Source of the DNA: Corynebacterium crudilactis
Lineage (GTDB): Bacteria; Actinomycetota; Actinomycetes; Mycobacteriales; Mycobacteriaceae
Length of the DNA stretch: 64,000 nucleotides
Assembly: GCF_001643015.1 (NCBI RefSeq)
Contig: NZ_CP015622.1
Span: forward strand, 1,749,358 to 1,813,357
Direction of reading: 5' to 3'
Position numbers and translations under genes: made by a program
Part shown: piece after piece, positions 55,445 to 64,000 of the stretch
How the letters are laid out: the number at the start of each line of letters is the position of its first letter
Position numbering within the stretch: the first letter of the stretch is position 1
Notes under the pieces: model-generated
What the model was told of the DNA's origin: nothing
The model's input: the letters and a program-made list of their open reading frames with translations, nothing else
The model's database searches: none

Positions 55445-55963
55445 TCAATGTGACTCAATATGATCAATCAGCAGGCGAAAGCTTCGCTGTACAGCAGCTT
55501 CTCTAATGTGATGCCGCCCCAATTTAGCCAATATAACCTGTTGTTTACTTTCAAACGCACGATAGGCCTGAATTGTTCCCGAGCCGCCAGCTGCAGACTT
55601 TCCTGCCAAACCAATCCAAACCTCCCCCACCGGGTGTCCGTCTTGTTCACTCGGGCCAGCAACGCCAGTTAAGGAAAGCGCCCAATGCGCGTCGCATCGC
55701 GACAAAGCACCTGCCGCCATCGCCTCTGCGCATTGTGGGGAAACCACGCCGTGCGCGTCGATAAGCTCTTGGCGTACCCCTGCGAGCTCAACTTTTAATT
55801 CGGTGGCATAGGTAATCAAGCCGCCTTTTAAGACAGCTGAAGCGCCTGGAATCTCCGCGATTGTCGCACTCGCCAGACCTGCAGTTAAAGATTCACAAAA
55901 AGCCACTGTTTCACCGCGAGCCGCCAAAAGCTCAACAATACGGCCAGCTAAATTTTCCACCAT
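55445..55963 (-). CDS. CinA-type nicotinamide-nucleotide amidohydrolase (PncC)
   Basis: A 172-residue protein that consists only of the C-terminal amidase domain of CinA: ARGETVAFCESLTAGL carries the catalytic Ser, followed by GASAVLKGGLITYATELK and GVAGPSEQDGHPVGEVWIGLA. It deamidates nicotinamide mononucleotide. The ATG begins 8 nt after the pgsA stop, so it is coupled to pgsA; clgR follows 57 nt later and has its own SigH promoter. The molybdopterin-binding half of full CinA is missing. Confidence 0.92.
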   Translation of the reverse strand: MVENLAGRIVELLAARGETVAFCESLTAGLASATIAEIPGASAVLKGGLITYATELKVELAGVRQELIDAHGVVSPQCAEAMAAGALSRCDAHWALSLTGVAGPSEQDGHPVGEVWIGLAGKSAAGGSGTIQAYRAFESKQQVILAKLGRHHIREAAVQRSFRLLIDHIESH

Positions 55964-55971
55964 GGGGATAA

Positions 55972-56577
55972 TTATGCTTCTGCAGTTTTACGGGAATCCC
56001 ACAGATATTGAATACCTGTCACAACTGTGACGATCAAAGCTGCATACATGACAATTTGACTTGGAATATCCATCCAGCTTGGGAATGGGCAGAGGTAAAG
56101 CGCAACTGCGACGGTTTGCAAAACAGTTTTGAGCTTTCCGCCACGAGATGCTGGCACAACATTTCCAGCGCGCAGCTGGAAGAAACGCCAAATGGTGATG
56201 CCAAATTCGCGCAACACGATCAGCCCTGTTACCCACCATGGCAAAATTCCAATGATGTTGAAACAGACAAACGCTGTGGTCATCAACGCCTTATCAGCAA
56301 TTGGATCAGCAATTTTTCCAAAGTCTGTGACCAAACCACGCGCCCTGGCGATATCGCCATCAAGCTTGTCTGTAATCATCAACAAAATGAATACAACCAG
56401 TGCCCACCAGGCAAAAGCATTGTTTTCTGTTTTGCCTTCAAGAGTTAGCCATGCAAATAATGGGATAACAATGATGCGCAAACTGGTCAAAAAATTCGGC
56501 AGGTTCCAGTTGGAAGGCTTGACCGATTGGTTGTCTGAATCGTGCGCGCCATGTGCGCCTGTTGATACATCACTCAC
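55972..56577 (-). CDS. pgsA: CDP-alcohol phosphatidyltransferase (PgsA-type)
   Basis: A 201-residue membrane enzyme. The CDP-alcohol signature is complete: DKLDGDIARARGLVTDFGKI followed by ADPIADK (D-x2-DG-x2-AR-x8-G-x3-D-x3-D). Six hydrophobic segments follow the cytosolic 20-30 residues. PgsA makes phosphatidylglycerol phosphate from CDP-diacylglycerol; actinobacteria carry several paralogues so the exact polyol is not certain. The start is GTG at 56577, with TAGGGT 8 nt upstream; a GTG at 56598 lies before the -10 box. Confidence 0.92.
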   Translation of the reverse strand: MSDVSTGAHGAHDSDNQSVKPSNWNLPNFLTSLRIIVIPLFAWLTLEGKTENNAFAWWALVVFILLMITDKLDGDIARARGLVTDFGKIADPIADKALMTTAFVCFNIIGILPWWVTGLIVLREFGITIWRFFQLRAGNVVPASRGGKLKTVLQTVAVALYLCPFPSWMDIPSQIVMYAALIVTVVTGIQYLWDSRKTAEA

Positions 56578-56585
56578 GGTGTTCC

Positions 56586-56591
56586 ACCCTA
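56586..56591 (-). promoter_or_regulatory. Leaderless -10 box of pgsA
   Basis: TAGGGT on the minus strand lies 8 nt before the GTG at 56577. Confidence 0.5.
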
Positions 56592-56726
56592 CCTGCACAC
56601 AGATTGAAGACTACGACTAGTAAAGACTTCTATAAATAATCACTTTTAATAGCTATCTCTCACTGAGTTGCACGCTACCAAATAATTAAAGTGAACTAAA
56701 TTCCGTTTAGTGTACGCCTTGACGCC

Positions 56727-56732
56727 TAAACT
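56727..56732 (+). promoter_or_regulatory. Leaderless -10 box of the YciI-like gene
   Basis: TAAACT lies 8 nt before the ATG at 56741. Confidence 0.5.
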
Positions 56733-56740
56733 TACCTGTT

Positions 56741-57028
56741 ATGACTTATTTTGCCGTACTTTACACCTACAATCCAGACAACGAAAAGATCGTTGACGCA
56801 CGCCCCGCGCACCGCGAATTCATTGCAACCCTGCATGGAGAAGGAAAGATTATCGGATCTGGTCCTTTTACCGACGGTAATGGCGGGGCCCTCATCTCCA
56901 TCCAATTGGCTGAAGGATCCACCGTTGCCGATGCCGAAGCAGTCATGAACAACGATCCATTCTACTCTGAAGGCCTGCTAGATAATCGCGTTATCCACAC
57001 ATGGAATCCGGTCATTAAGAGTTTCTAA
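56741..57028 (+). CDS. YciI-like (YCII domain) protein
   Basis: A 95-residue single-domain protein of the YCII fold. The putative active-site residues are in RPAHREFI (His) and NNDPFYSEGL (Asp). YCII proteins are ferredoxin-like; most have no known substrate. The mRNA appears leaderless and ends at a perfect-stem terminator. It is convergent with terC. Confidence 0.88.
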   Translation: MTYFAVLYTYNPDNEKIVDARPAHREFIATLHGEGKIIGSGPFTDGNGGALISIQLAEGSTVADAEAVMNNDPFYSEGLLDNRVIHTWNPVIKSF

Positions 57029-57052
57029 GCACCCTTATAAATTGCACATAAA

Positions 57053-57100
57053 AATATCGTGCCTGCCCAGCTTCCTTATGAGCTGGGCAGGCACGATATT
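57053..57100. terminator. Bidirectional terminator between the YciI-like gene and terC
   Basis: AATATCGTGCCTGCCCAGCT and AGCTGGGCAGGCACGATATT form a perfect 20-bp stem with an 8-nt loop, followed by TTTCTTA; A-rich flank on the other side. Confidence 0.95.
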
Positions 57101-57132
57101 TTCTTAGGCTCTACAAGTTGATACTGCTAGTT

Positions 57133-58284
57133 TTAGCGATCTTGTTTCGGCTGTGTTGCAGAGTCAATAGACGCAGAGTCATTGACTGCAGAATCACTGG
57201 CTGATTCAGCTGCCTGAGCTTCTGTGCCTGCGTTACTCTCCCAATCCTCGCCCTGCTGCTTTGCGGTGTTCCACTGCGGCGGAATGCCACCCTGGTTTTC
57301 ATCACGCTTGTTCTTAATGATGGATGCAACAACGGTAATAACCAAAACACCGATAATAAAGACCAAGGAAAAGACAGTGGACACTTCTGGGACACTGACG
57401 TTATCGCCACCGTTGATGAACGGCAGGTTGTTTTCGTGCAGTGCATGTAGTCCAAGCTTTGCGCCAATGAACAGCAAAATAAGGCCCAGGCCATAAGGCA
57501 GGTAAACAAGGCGATCAAGCAGACCATCAAGCAAGAAGTACATCTGGCGTAGACCCAGAAGGGCAAAAGCGTTGGTGGTGAACACGATATAAGGCTCTGA
57601 AGTAATGCCATAGATCGCTGGGATAGAGTCCAAAGCGAACATGAGGTCAACCATGCCGATGGAGACCAATGCGACAAACAAAGGAGTCAGATGCAGCTTG
57701 CCACCTGCGCGGTGGGTGAGCTTATCTTTATGGTAGCCCTCGGTAACTGGAATAACCTTGCGCAAAGCCTTGATGATGAACATATCGTTCGGGTCAGTCT
57801 CTGGGGTATCACGGATCTCGTCCCACAGCAGCTTCACTGCGGTATAAATCAACCAGATGGCGAAGATATAGAAGACATCAGACCAAGCCTCGATGACAGC
57901 TGCACCCAAGAGAATGAATGCCAGGCGGAAAACCAGTGCCAGTGCGATACCAATCAGAAGTACCTTTTGCTGGTACTTTCGAGGAATCTTAAATGCACCC
58001 ATGATGAGAGCGAAGATGAAGAGGTTATCAACGCTCAAGGCCTTTTCGGTGACATAACCGGTGAAGAACTCGATGCCGTGCTGATGTGGATTACCCGGCT
58101 CGCTCCAAGCGAACCAGAGGAAAATGCCGAAAGCGCCAGCAAGTGCCACGTAGAAAAAGCTCCACCATGCGGATTCTTTCAGTGTGGGCTCGTGTGGAGT
58201 ACGTACGTGTGAGAAGAAATCGAATACAAAAAAGCCTGCGATCACCACGAGCGTGATGAGCCATGTGGCTAAGTTTACTTCCAT
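57133..58284 (-). CDS. TerC-family integral membrane protein (probable manganese exporter)
   Basis: A 383-residue TerC-family protein with about nine membrane spans. Acidic residues used for metal binding are in ALSVDNLFIFALIMGAF and VDLMFALDSIPAIYGIT. The C-terminal ~70 residues are hydrophilic and Ser/Asp/Glu-rich. The ATG at 58284 follows GGAGG (within the riboswitch terminator); an ORF extension would enter the leader RNA. A yybP-ykoY-type aptamer upstream points to manganese efflux rather than tellurite resistance. Confidence 0.92.
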   Translation of the reverse strand: MEVNLATWLITLVVIAGFFVFDFFSHVRTPHEPTLKESAWWSFFYVALAGAFGIFLWFAWSEPGNPHQHGIEFFTGYVTEKALSVDNLFIFALIMGAFKIPRKYQQKVLLIGIALALVFRLAFILLGAAVIEAWSDVFYIFAIWLIYTAVKLLWDEIRDTPETDPNDMFIIKALRKVIPVTEGYHKDKLTHRAGGKLHLTPLFVALVSIGMVDLMFALDSIPAIYGITSEPYIVFTTNAFALLGLRQMYFLLDGLLDRLVYLPYGLGLILLFIGAKLGLHALHENNLPFINGGDNVSVPEVSTVFSLVFIIGVLVITVVASIIKNKRDENQGGIPPQWNTAKQQGEDWESNAGTEAQAAESASDSAVNDSASIDSATQPKQDR

Positions 58285-58291
58285 GACAAAA

Positions 58292-58333
58292 AGAACCTCC
58301 GGTTCTTGGTTAGACAATTTAAGAACCGGAGGT
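58292..58333 (-). terminator. Riboswitch terminator/anti-RBS hairpin before terC
   Basis: ACCTCCGGTTCTT and AAGAACCGGAGGT form a perfect 13-bp stem, followed on the minus strand by TCTTTTTG and, 6 nt on, the terC ATG. The 3' arm contains the terC ribosome-binding site GGAGG, so the hairpin could both stop transcription and hide the site. Confidence 0.92.
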
Positions 58334-58480
58334 CTCCCCCACCCTTGTTTGAAAAACTTCAAAACAAAAACGGGCCAGTGTGACCGGGAAACCACCGATT
58401 CAAATCTCGAAAGAGATCTGAATCTGATTTCCGTGTTGACGATCTACGCTGCTTGTGGGGTACTCCCCTCCAATACTCGA
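58325..58480 (-). ncRNA. yybP-ykoY-type manganese riboswitch upstream of terC
   Basis: On the minus strand, the leader begins near TATAGT (58483-58488, the -10 box) and contains GGGGAGTA (L1 signature), a multi-branched body with CGTCAACACG and CCCGGTCACACTGGCCCG, and GGGGGAGACC (L3 signature). The 5' GGAGG of the L1 side pairs with the CCTCC after GAGACC to form P1. The same CCTCC is the left arm of the terminator at 58292-58333, giving mutually exclusive folds. Ligand binding would favour P1 and allow read-through into terC. The family assignment rests on the two loop signatures and the terC context. Confidence 0.8.
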
Positions 58481-58488
58481 AAACTATA

Positions 58489-58685
58489 ACCCAACCAACA
58501 TGAAATCGCCACCCCGGGCTGAGCAATCGTTGTAGAACTGTGTTCTTGTCAGACCCCACTACAGCCCCACTACAGCCCCCAACGAAATCCTCACTCGGGC
58601 AAAAATAGATTTAAACAAAAATAATCGGGCACTTTTCATCATCACATACAACTTGATGACAAAAATGCCCGATTAAAAATTTAAA
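58489..58685. other. Gap between the terC leader and ftsK
   Basis: No gene. It holds a direct repeat CCCCACTACAG (58554-58577) and the ftsK terminator at 58623. The terC promoter -35 region (weak) is within 58500-58520. Confidence 0.5.
58623..58673 (-). terminator. Terminator of ftsK
   Basis: AATCGGGCA and TGCCCGATT with an inner TTTTCATCATC/GATGACAAAA pairing form a stem; on the minus strand TTATTTTTG follows. Confidence 0.8.
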
Positions 58686-61600
58686 CTAGAAGACCCCTCT
58701 GGAGGGATCCGCTTGCACAACATTCGTAGTCTCAGTTTCAGCCTCTGCGCTTTCAGCAGATTCTTCATCCTCCCAAGACTCTTCCTTCGGCGCGTCTGCA
58801 GGATCAGCACCCTTGAGCATCCAAATGATTGTCTCTAGCTCTTCTGGCTTGACCAATACTTCTCTAGCCTTGGAGCCTTCTGATGGGCCTACGATGCCTC
58901 GGCTTTCCATCAAGTCCATCAGGCGTCCAGCCTTGGCGAAACCAATGCGCAGCTTGCGCTGCAGCATGGAAGTAGAGCCCATCTGTGAGTTCACTACCAG
59001 GTCTACTGCCTCAAGAAGATCTTCCAGATCATTACCAATATCTGCATCGACCTTCTTCGCTTCCGCAGCCTTATCTTCAGTCACACCATCGGTGTATTCA
59101 GGCTGGCGCTGGGCCTTTGCCATATCCACAACGGCTTGAATTTCCTCATCGGTAACAAAAGCACCCTGAATACGTTGAGGTTTTCCTGCACCCTGAGGAA
59201 TAAATAGAGCATCGCCCATACCAATGAGCTTCTCTGCTCCGGCTTGGTCCAAGATAACGCGAGAGTCAGTCAAAGATGAGGTTGCGAAGGCAAGACGAGA
59301 TGGCACGTTGGTTTTAATCAAACCGGTGACAACATCCACGGATGGTCGCTGTGTTGCCAACACCAGGTGGATACCGGCCGCACGAGCCTTCTGGGTGATG
59401 CGCACGATTGATTCTTCAATTTCTTTCGGCGCAGTCATCATCAAGTCAGCCAGCTCGTCTACAACACACACGATGTAGGGATACGCACGGTACTCACGCT
59501 TTGAGCCCAATGGGGTTTCAATTTCACCGGATTTAATCTTGCGGTTGAAATCCTTGATGTGGCGCACACGGGTCTGCTTCATATCCATGTAGCGTTGCTC
59601 CATCTCCTCCACTAGCCACTGCAGTGCTGCCGCGGCTTTTTTGGGCTGAGTAATGATTGGAGTGATCAGATGCGGAATACCTTCATAAGGGGTCAGTTCC
59701 ACCATCTTTGGATCAACCAGAATCAGGCGTACTTCTTCTGGTCTTGCGCGCGTGAGAATAGACACCAGCAATGAGTTCACGAATGCTGATTTACCAGAGC
59801 CGGTGGAACCTGCCACCAAAAGGTGTGGCATTTTCTGCACGGAATAGGATACAAAGTCACCTTCAATGTCCTTGCCCAGACCAACCAACATGGAGTCTTT
59901 ATTTTCCACGGTGGAAGGCGCATTCAGGACGTCACCCAGACGAACCATTTCGCGATCTGAGTTAGGTACCTCAATTCCCACTGCTGATTTGCCTGGAATT
60001 GGGGTCAGCAAGCGAACATTTTCTGTGGCCACCGCGTAGGCAATATTGGATTGCAAATTGGTGATCTTCGAAACTTTAACGCCAGGTCCCAGCTCAATCT
60101 CATACCTGGTTACTGTCGGTCCACGCGAGAAACCGGTCACTGCCGCATCGATATTGAATTCACTGAACACATCAGTAATGGCTTCAATCATGCGATCGTT
60201 AGTTTCTGAGTGCAGCTTCGCTGGCTCACCTGGGATCAACAGATCAGCGCTCGGCAACACATATGAGCTGTCGCCGTCGCTCACGATTTCAACAGGCGAA
60301 GCAGCTGGAGCGGTAACTACCGGTGCCGCTGCTGGTTTCATAACAGGAGCAGCCGGCTTCTTTTGCACAACTGGATCCTTACCCGAACGCGCAATAATTG
60401 CCTGACGCATGCTCTCGCGTGACGCCGCCACAGCGTCCGTCGCCGCAGCCGACTCCAAATCCGCTTCAGTAACCGCTGGGAATTCATCGGTTTCAGTCAC
60501 GCTAGGGTTTTTCAAGCTGCTTATCGACGCCTCCCTCTGCGCTACTTGCGGTTCAGGAAAGGCTTGAGGAGTTGCCTCCTCAACTGGATATTTATCCAGC
60601 GACGCCGCTGGGCGGCGTGTTGGTACCGGCGTAGGTGGCGGAGTTACCGATGGCGGTGGCGTACGACGAGGTGGCGTCCTCGGCAAAGACCTGCTTGGAG
60701 TTCGACTTGGCGCTCGACCACTGGCGCGAGATTCCAACTCGCGTTCCACATGTCCATAAAGATCATCGTCTTCTTCATCGAAAGCATCTTCATCGCGGTT
60801 AAAACCTGCGAAGCCGAAAAATCCTCCAACAAATTCTATGAATTCGCGAATAGAAATACCCGTTGTTTTCAGGGCTCCCCAAAACAGCAATAGCAGGAGA
60901 ATTGGCACTGCTAGATAAACAGAAAAACCTATTTCCAGCGGGGTGCCAATCCAGGCGCCAATGGCGCCTCCGGCAGTCATTCGACCCTCCCACTCAGCAG
61001 GATTTCCTGCAAAGAGGTGGATCAATGCCAACATGCATACGATGATCACGCCAATACCAAAACTAACGCGACCTTGAGCGTGATACTCCGGGGTGTAGCG
61101 AAGCATAAGTGCAATTGCCGCACCGATAAGACCGACTGGCAAGATCCATGCTCCGGCACCCACTGCAAGGTGAACAATATCTGCAATAAACGTGCCGATT
61201 GGCCCACCGATTCCGAGCCATACTGCAGCACCCAGAACAATCGCAACTCCAATGAGGCTTAATGCAAAACCATCGGCATGTTCCTCTATATAAGCAGAAG
61301 GTCGACCACCTGAGGACTCGTCGAAATCATCATCGAGTTCCAATTCCGGCTCAACAGCCTTGCTCCGCGATTTCCGTGCGGCGGGTTTCGTTGTGCTCTC
61401 CTCCTCAAAATCATCGTCAAAATCATCATCACGGCGACGACCTATCTCACCGATAGAACGGGTCATCTTACCCAATCCATTCGCGGTAGCCCCAAAAAGG
61501 GATCCGATCCCCGAACCAACAGCACGAAACGCACTGCCAGTCCTTTCTTCGGATGTGTCAGCAGCACGACGTGCCGTCATCGAGGATGAAAACGCAGCAG

Positions 61601-61733
61601 TTTCAGCACCGTTGCTCCGCGATGAGCTGGTCGTTGGTTTACTCCGCCTGGTAGTCGCAGTGGTTTTTGGCCCTGTTGACTTTCCTGATCCTCGTGAGCT
61701 TCCCCGCTTGGGTGCGCCGTTTCTGACAGTCAT
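58686..61733 (-). CDS. ftsK: DNA translocase FtsK
   Basis: A 1015-residue FtsK/SpoIIIE. Residues 1-145 are cytosolic and low complexity; four membrane spans occupy about 155-300; a Pro/Arg/Thr-rich linker (about 330-410) follows; the RecA-like motor has Walker [12 protein letters not shown] and the Walker B region [13 protein letters not shown] and [10 protein letters not shown]; the C-terminal gamma winged helix contains [23 protein letters not shown]. It pumps DNA at the division septum and helps dimer resolution. It is leaderless: TAGAGT is 7 nt before the ATG. ftsK is followed by terC, as in C. glutamicum. Confidence 0.97.
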   Translation of the reverse strand: MTVRNGAPKRGSSRGSGKSTGPKTTATTRRSKPTTSSSRSNGAETAAFSSSMTARRAADTSEERTGSAFRAVGSGIGSLFGATANGLGKMTRSIGEIGRRRDDDFDDDFEEESTTKPAARKSRSKAVEPELELDDDFDESSGGRPSAYIEEHADGFALSLIGVAIVLGAAVWLGIGGPIGTFIADIVHLAVGAGAWILPVGLIGAAIALMLRYTPEYHAQGRVSFGIGVIIVCMLALIHLFAGNPAEWEGRMTAGGAIGAWIGTPLEIGFSVYLAVPILLLLLFWGALKTTGISIREFIEFVGGFFGFAGFNRDEDAFDEEDDDLYGHVERELESRASGRAPSRTPSRSLPRTPPRRTPPPSVTPPPTPVPTRRPAASLDKYPVEEATPQAFPEPQVAQREASISSLKNPSVTETDEFPAVTEADLESAAATDAVAASRESMRQAIIARSGKDPVVQKKPAAPVMKPAAAPVVTAPAASPVEIVSDGDSSYVLPSADLLIPGEPAKLHSETNDRMIEAITDVFSEFNIDAAVTGFSRGPTVTRYEIELGPGVKVSKITNLQSNIAYAVATENVRLLTPIPGKSAVGIEVPNSDREMVRLGDVLNAPSTVENKDSMLVGLGKDIEGDFVSYSVQKMPHLLVAGSTGSGKSAFVNSLLVSILTRARPEEVRLILVDPKMVELTPYEGIPHLITPIITQPKKAAAALQWLVEEMEQRYMDMKQTRVRHIKDFNRKIKSGEIETPLGSKREYRAYPYIVCVVDELADLMMTAPKEIEESIVRITQKARAAGIHLVLATQRPSVDVVTGLIKTNVPSRLAFATSSLTDSRVILDQAGAEKLIGMGDALFIPQGAGKPQRIQGAFVTDEEIQAVVDMAKAQRQPEYTDGVTEDKAAEAKKVDADIGNDLEDLLEAVDLVVNSQMGSTSMLQRKLRIGFAKAGRLMDLMESRGIVGPSEGSKAREVLVKPEELETIIWMLKGADPADAPKEESWEDEESAESAEAETETTNVVQADPSRGVF

Positions 61734-61740
61734 GCTCCTA

Positions 61741-61746
61741 ACTCTA
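61741..61746 (-). promoter_or_regulatory. Leaderless -10 box of ftsK
   Basis: TAGAGT on the minus strand lies 7 nt before the ATG at 61733. Confidence 0.55.
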
Positions 61747-61798
61747 GTCGCTCAAACCACTCTGATCCCAGAAGCACCACGCAGTTCGTTCAAATTTT

Positions 61799-62434
61799 CT
61801 AAAAACCGCCTCGAGTAATGCCCTCCTGATTACCATCAAATGTAAGTTTCACGATGTCTCGACCAGATACCCACAATAAGAGCTCCCCTACCTCGCCGCT
61901 TACCCGACAGACATCTGCCCCCTCAGCGGTAACTCCCCTACCCTCATGCAAGACGATGCGCGGTAATCCTGTTGGCCACAGCACAACCGGCCGAGGTGAC
62001 TTAACCAACCGTGGGGCTAAAAGCTTTAAAATCCGAAGTAATTGTTTTTTATGCTCAGGCAATAATGGACGCACGTCCACATCCGCGCTCGATTCCGCTG
62101 CTCCCCGCAATACATCTTCATGATGGATGTAATGCTCCATACCATTACCAATGGAATCAAGGGCACACCATGGATTCATCCCTTTTGGTCCCGCTGCCCA
62201 CTCTTCTACAACCTCTTCAAAAGAACGCTGTGCAGTCTTTGCAGTCAGATCATCTGAAGCATTGCCACCAAAGGGAAGCTGAGCCTTCAAATTAGATAAT
62301 GGATGTTGCTCACGCACATACAGATGCACTGCAAGATCTCTGGTGGTCCACTCACCACAAAGGGTCGGCGCATCGGGCCCCTTCAATAAAAGGGCATCTT
62401 TGAGCGCAATTCTTTCCACATCCGAAAGCTTCAT
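61799..62434 (-). CDS. TIGR03085-type metal-binding protein (DinB/mycothiol-dependent isomerase fold)
   Basis: A 211-residue protein. Residues ~1-150 form the DinB-like helical bundle of mycothiol-dependent maleylpyruvate isomerases: LLLKGPDAPTLCGEWTTRDLAVHLYVRE has the first metal His, and GNGMEHYIHHEDVLRGA the HxxE-type pair. The C-terminal part has RIVLHEGRGVTAEGADVCRVSGEVGELLLWVSGR, typical of TIGR03085. The ATG at 62434 has TAGGCT 7 nt upstream. Substrate unknown; a mycothiol-linked reaction is plausible because corynebacteria use mycothiol. Confidence 0.85.
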   Translation of the reverse strand: MKLSDVERIALKDALLLKGPDAPTLCGEWTTRDLAVHLYVREQHPLSNLKAQLPFGGNASDDLTAKTAQRSFEEVVEEWAAGPKGMNPWCALDSIGNGMEHYIHHEDVLRGAAESSADVDVRPLLPEHKKQLLRILKLLAPRLVKSPRPVVLWPTGLPRIVLHEGRGVTAEGADVCRVSGEVGELLLWVSGRDIVKLTFDGNQEGITRGGF

Positions 62435-62441
62435 GACTACG

Positions 62442-62447
62442 AGCCTA
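62442..62447 (-). promoter_or_regulatory. Leaderless -10 box of the 61799 gene
   Basis: TAGGCT on the minus strand lies 7 nt before the ATG at 62434. Confidence 0.5.
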
Positions 62448-62498
62448 GACACTTTTCTCATCTCAGGTTGAACTGTTCAGTCAGTACCCACTACGCAA

Positions 62499-62534
62499 AA
62501 GAGGCGTTAAGGAAAATACTCCTTAACGCCTCTT
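62499..62534 (-). terminator. Terminator of tctA
   Basis: AAGAGGCGTTAAGG and CCTTAACGCCTCTT form a 14-bp perfect stem with an 8-nt loop, directly after the stop codon of the TctA gene. Confidence 0.85.
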
Positions 62535-62546
62535 AGTCTCATCGTT

Positions 62547-64000
62547 TTATGCAGTGGCGAGTTCTTCCTCCACTTTCTGCGTCTCTTCCTTCTTGTTTAA
62601 GTAGCGGTGACGCAGGTGCTGGTAGGCACTGATCGCAAGTCCAAGTGCCAGGAATCCGTAAATTCCCCATGTAATTGGCGAAGCAACCAGGATGGAAAGA
62701 TCACCTTCAGAAACTGCTAGCGCACGGCGCAATTCAGTCTCTGCCATTGGTCCCAGAACTACTGCAATAAGCACTGGGGCAATAGGGATATTAAAGCGGC
62801 GCATCATCAGTCCAAGAAGTCCCAAGCCGGTCAGAATCCAGAGGTCAGATACTGATGATCCCACCGAGTACACACCCAGTACGGACAATACTGTGATGCC
62901 TGCGTAGAGGTAAGGGCGAGGAATATTCAGAAGCTTGGCCCACAGCGGTGCGAAAGACCAGTTAAGGATCAAGAGAATAATAAGGCCCAAGAAGAGAGAA
63001 GCCAGCAATGCCCAAACAAGATCTCCAGACCTTTCAAAGAGCAAAGGTCCTGGCTGCATTCCGTACTGTTGGAAAGCTGCAAGCATAATTGCCGCAGTTG
63101 CTGAAGTCGGAAGTCCCAACGCGAGGAGCGCACCCATGGCAGTTCCGGCGGTGGCATTACCTGCAGCTTCAGGAGCTGCAAGTCCCTTGATTGATCCCGT
63201 TGTGCCAAAGTCTGTATCACCAGCACGCTTCGCTAGTTGTTTTTCGGTACCGTACGCCAAAAATGTTGGAACTTCAGAACCACCAGCAGGGATAAGACCA
63301 AATGGTGCACCGAATGCGGTTCCACGAAGCCATGCAGGCAAAGCTCTTCGGAAATCAGCCTTGGACAAACGAGCCATACCCTTTGGCTGAATCAAGGTTG
63401 GCATTTCCTCACGATGAATTCGAGATGCGACTCGAAGAACTTCACCAAGCGCAAGCAATCCCACAGTAATCACGATGATGGAAATACCATCAAAGAAGTC
63501 CGGATTTCCGAACGTGAATCTAGCGGTTCCAGACGGACCATCAATACCAACCATGACAAGCGCCAAACCAATGCCCAGGGCCGCAAGACCACGGAAGACG
63601 GATTCAGCAACCACAGCCGAGATAGCCAAGAACGCACCAACCGCCAAAGCAAAGTACTCAGCAGGACCAAATACTGTCGCAAGTTTCACCAGTGTTGGAG
63701 CGAAAAATACCACCAGTGATGTTGCGATCAATCCACCAATAAAAGCACCCAGCGCTGCAGTTGCAAGAGCTTTAGCAGCCTGGCCACTTCGCGCCATGCG
63801 GTGACCTTCAAATGTAGATGCAATAGCTGAGGAATTACCTGGCGTATTTAGCAAAATACCGGCAGTGGAGTCTCCGAAGAGTCCACCAAAATAGACTCCG
63901 GCGAACATGATGAATGCGCCAGTTGGATCAAGCGCAAAGGTAATAGGCAACAAGAGAGCAACAGCCATGGCCGAACCGAGGCCAGGAAGAACACCCACTG
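62547..64000 (-). CDS. tctA: TctA-family tripartite tricarboxylate transporter permease, 5'-truncated
   Basis: The visible 484 codons are the large membrane subunit of a tripartite tricarboxylate transporter (about 10-12 spans). The gene runs off the right edge: the N-terminal ~20-25 residues before GVLPGLGSAMAVALLLP are missing. The signatures GVLPGLG and GLPTSATAAIMLAAFQQYG (second conserved Gly-Pro block, with PxxGxxAA-like NATAGTAMGALL) are both present. The TctB and TctC genes would be expected upstream, outside the window. TctA imports citrate or related carboxylates using a solute-binding protein. The polar C-terminal tail is rich in Glu and Lys. Confidence 0.92.
   Translation of the reverse strand, partial: VGVLPGLGSAMAVALLLPITFALDPTGAFIMFAGVYFGGLFGDSTAGILLNTPGNSSAIASTFEGHRMARSGQAAKALATAALGAFIGGLIATSLVVFFAPTLVKLATVFGPAEYFALAVGAFLAISAVVAESVFRGLAALGIGLALVMVGIDGPSGTARFTFGNPDFFDGISIIVITVGLLALGEVLRVASRIHREEMPTLIQPKGMARLSKADFRRALPAWLRGTAFGAPFGLIPAGGSEVPTFLAYGTEKQLAKRAGDTDFGTTGSIKGLAAPEAAGNATAGTAMGALLALGLPTSATAAIMLAAFQQYGMQPGPLLFERSGDLVWALLASLFLGLIILLILNWSFAPLWAKLLNIPRPYLYAGITVLSVLGVYSVGSSVSDLWILTGLGLLGLMMRRFNIPIAPVLIAVVLGPMAETELRRALAVSEGDLSILVASPITWGIYGFLALGLAISAYQHLRHRYLNKKEETQKVEEELATA

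Noticed and set aside
56991..56999. Perfect DnaA box TTATCCACA in the YciI-like gene
   Set aside because: It is inside a coding region, where single matches of 9 bp are expected by chance.
1..64000. CRISPR array, prophage, insertion sequence, toxin-antitoxin or defence island
   Set aside because: No repeat-spacer pattern, transposase, integrase or defence-type gene was found; nearly all genes are conserved core genes.

Overview
The window is a stretch of core chromosome from a Corynebacterium of the C. glutamicum group. The evidence is the gene order sigA–sigB–dtxR–galE–oxyR–hrpA–nrdR–divS–lexA–sugR–pts–dapF–miaA–miaB–gluABCD–recX–recA–bioYMN–clgR–pgsA–terC–ftsK, proteins close to remembered C. 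glutamicum products (77 to 99 % by eye, not computed), many leaderless promoters (TANNNT followed by 6-8 nt and the start codon), and operators of corynebacterial type (AmtR, BioQ, LexA, SigH). Several proteins (PtsI, DapF, GluA, UraA) differ at scattered positions from the C. glutamicum versions I remember, so a sister species is likely rather than C. glutamicum itself. There are no rRNA or tRNA genes, no insertion sequences, no prophage and no CRISPR array.

Layout. 1-8.4 kb: the 3' end of sigA, a repeat-containing gap, a DUF418 membrane protein, a small membrane protein, an SF2 helicase overlapping a DUF3039 gene, a DUF3099 membrane protein, a large methyltransferase, dtd and sigB. 8.4-22.4 kb: dtxR-galE, a DUF4192 protein, a PAC2-family protein, a DUF3516 helicase, oxyR, a membrane protein, hrpA and nrdR. 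22.4-32.5 kb: the SOS genes divS and lexA, then a sugar-uptake regulon (sugR with a degenerate PfkB gene, ptsI, fruR-fruK-ptsF, ptsH). 32.5-43.4 kb: a GyrI-like protein, uraA, hflX, dapF, miaA, a DUF349 protein, an acetyltransferase and two non-coding gaps with inverted repeats. 43.4-50.2 kb: a membrane protein, miaB, the glutamate ABC importer gluABCD behind an AmtR box, and recX. 50.2-64 kb: recA behind a LexA box, DUF3046, the biotin importer bioYMN behind two BioQ-type boxes, pspA, clgR, a CinA-type amidase, pgsA, a YciI-like protein, terC behind a predicted manganese riboswitch, ftsK, a TIGR03085-type protein, and the 3' part of a TctA permease gene that runs off the edge.

Functional themes. 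Stress and DNA damage: SigB, OxyR, LexA, DivS, RecA, RecX, PspA and ClgR; sigB and clgR both carry SigH-type promoters. PEP-dependent sugar uptake: EI, HPr, EII-Fru and 1-phosphofructokinase are controlled by two DeoR-type repressors encoded among them. Nitrogen (gluABCD/AmtR), biotin (bioYMN/BioQ), iron (DtxR) and manganese (terC riboswitch) control are all visible. The observations most worth checking are the terC riboswitch with its P1/terminator switch, the PfkB-like protein that lacks the catalytic GAGD motif next to sugR, paired palindromes downstream of sigA, a DnaA box in the loop of a terminator, and the structured ~200-nt leader of recA.
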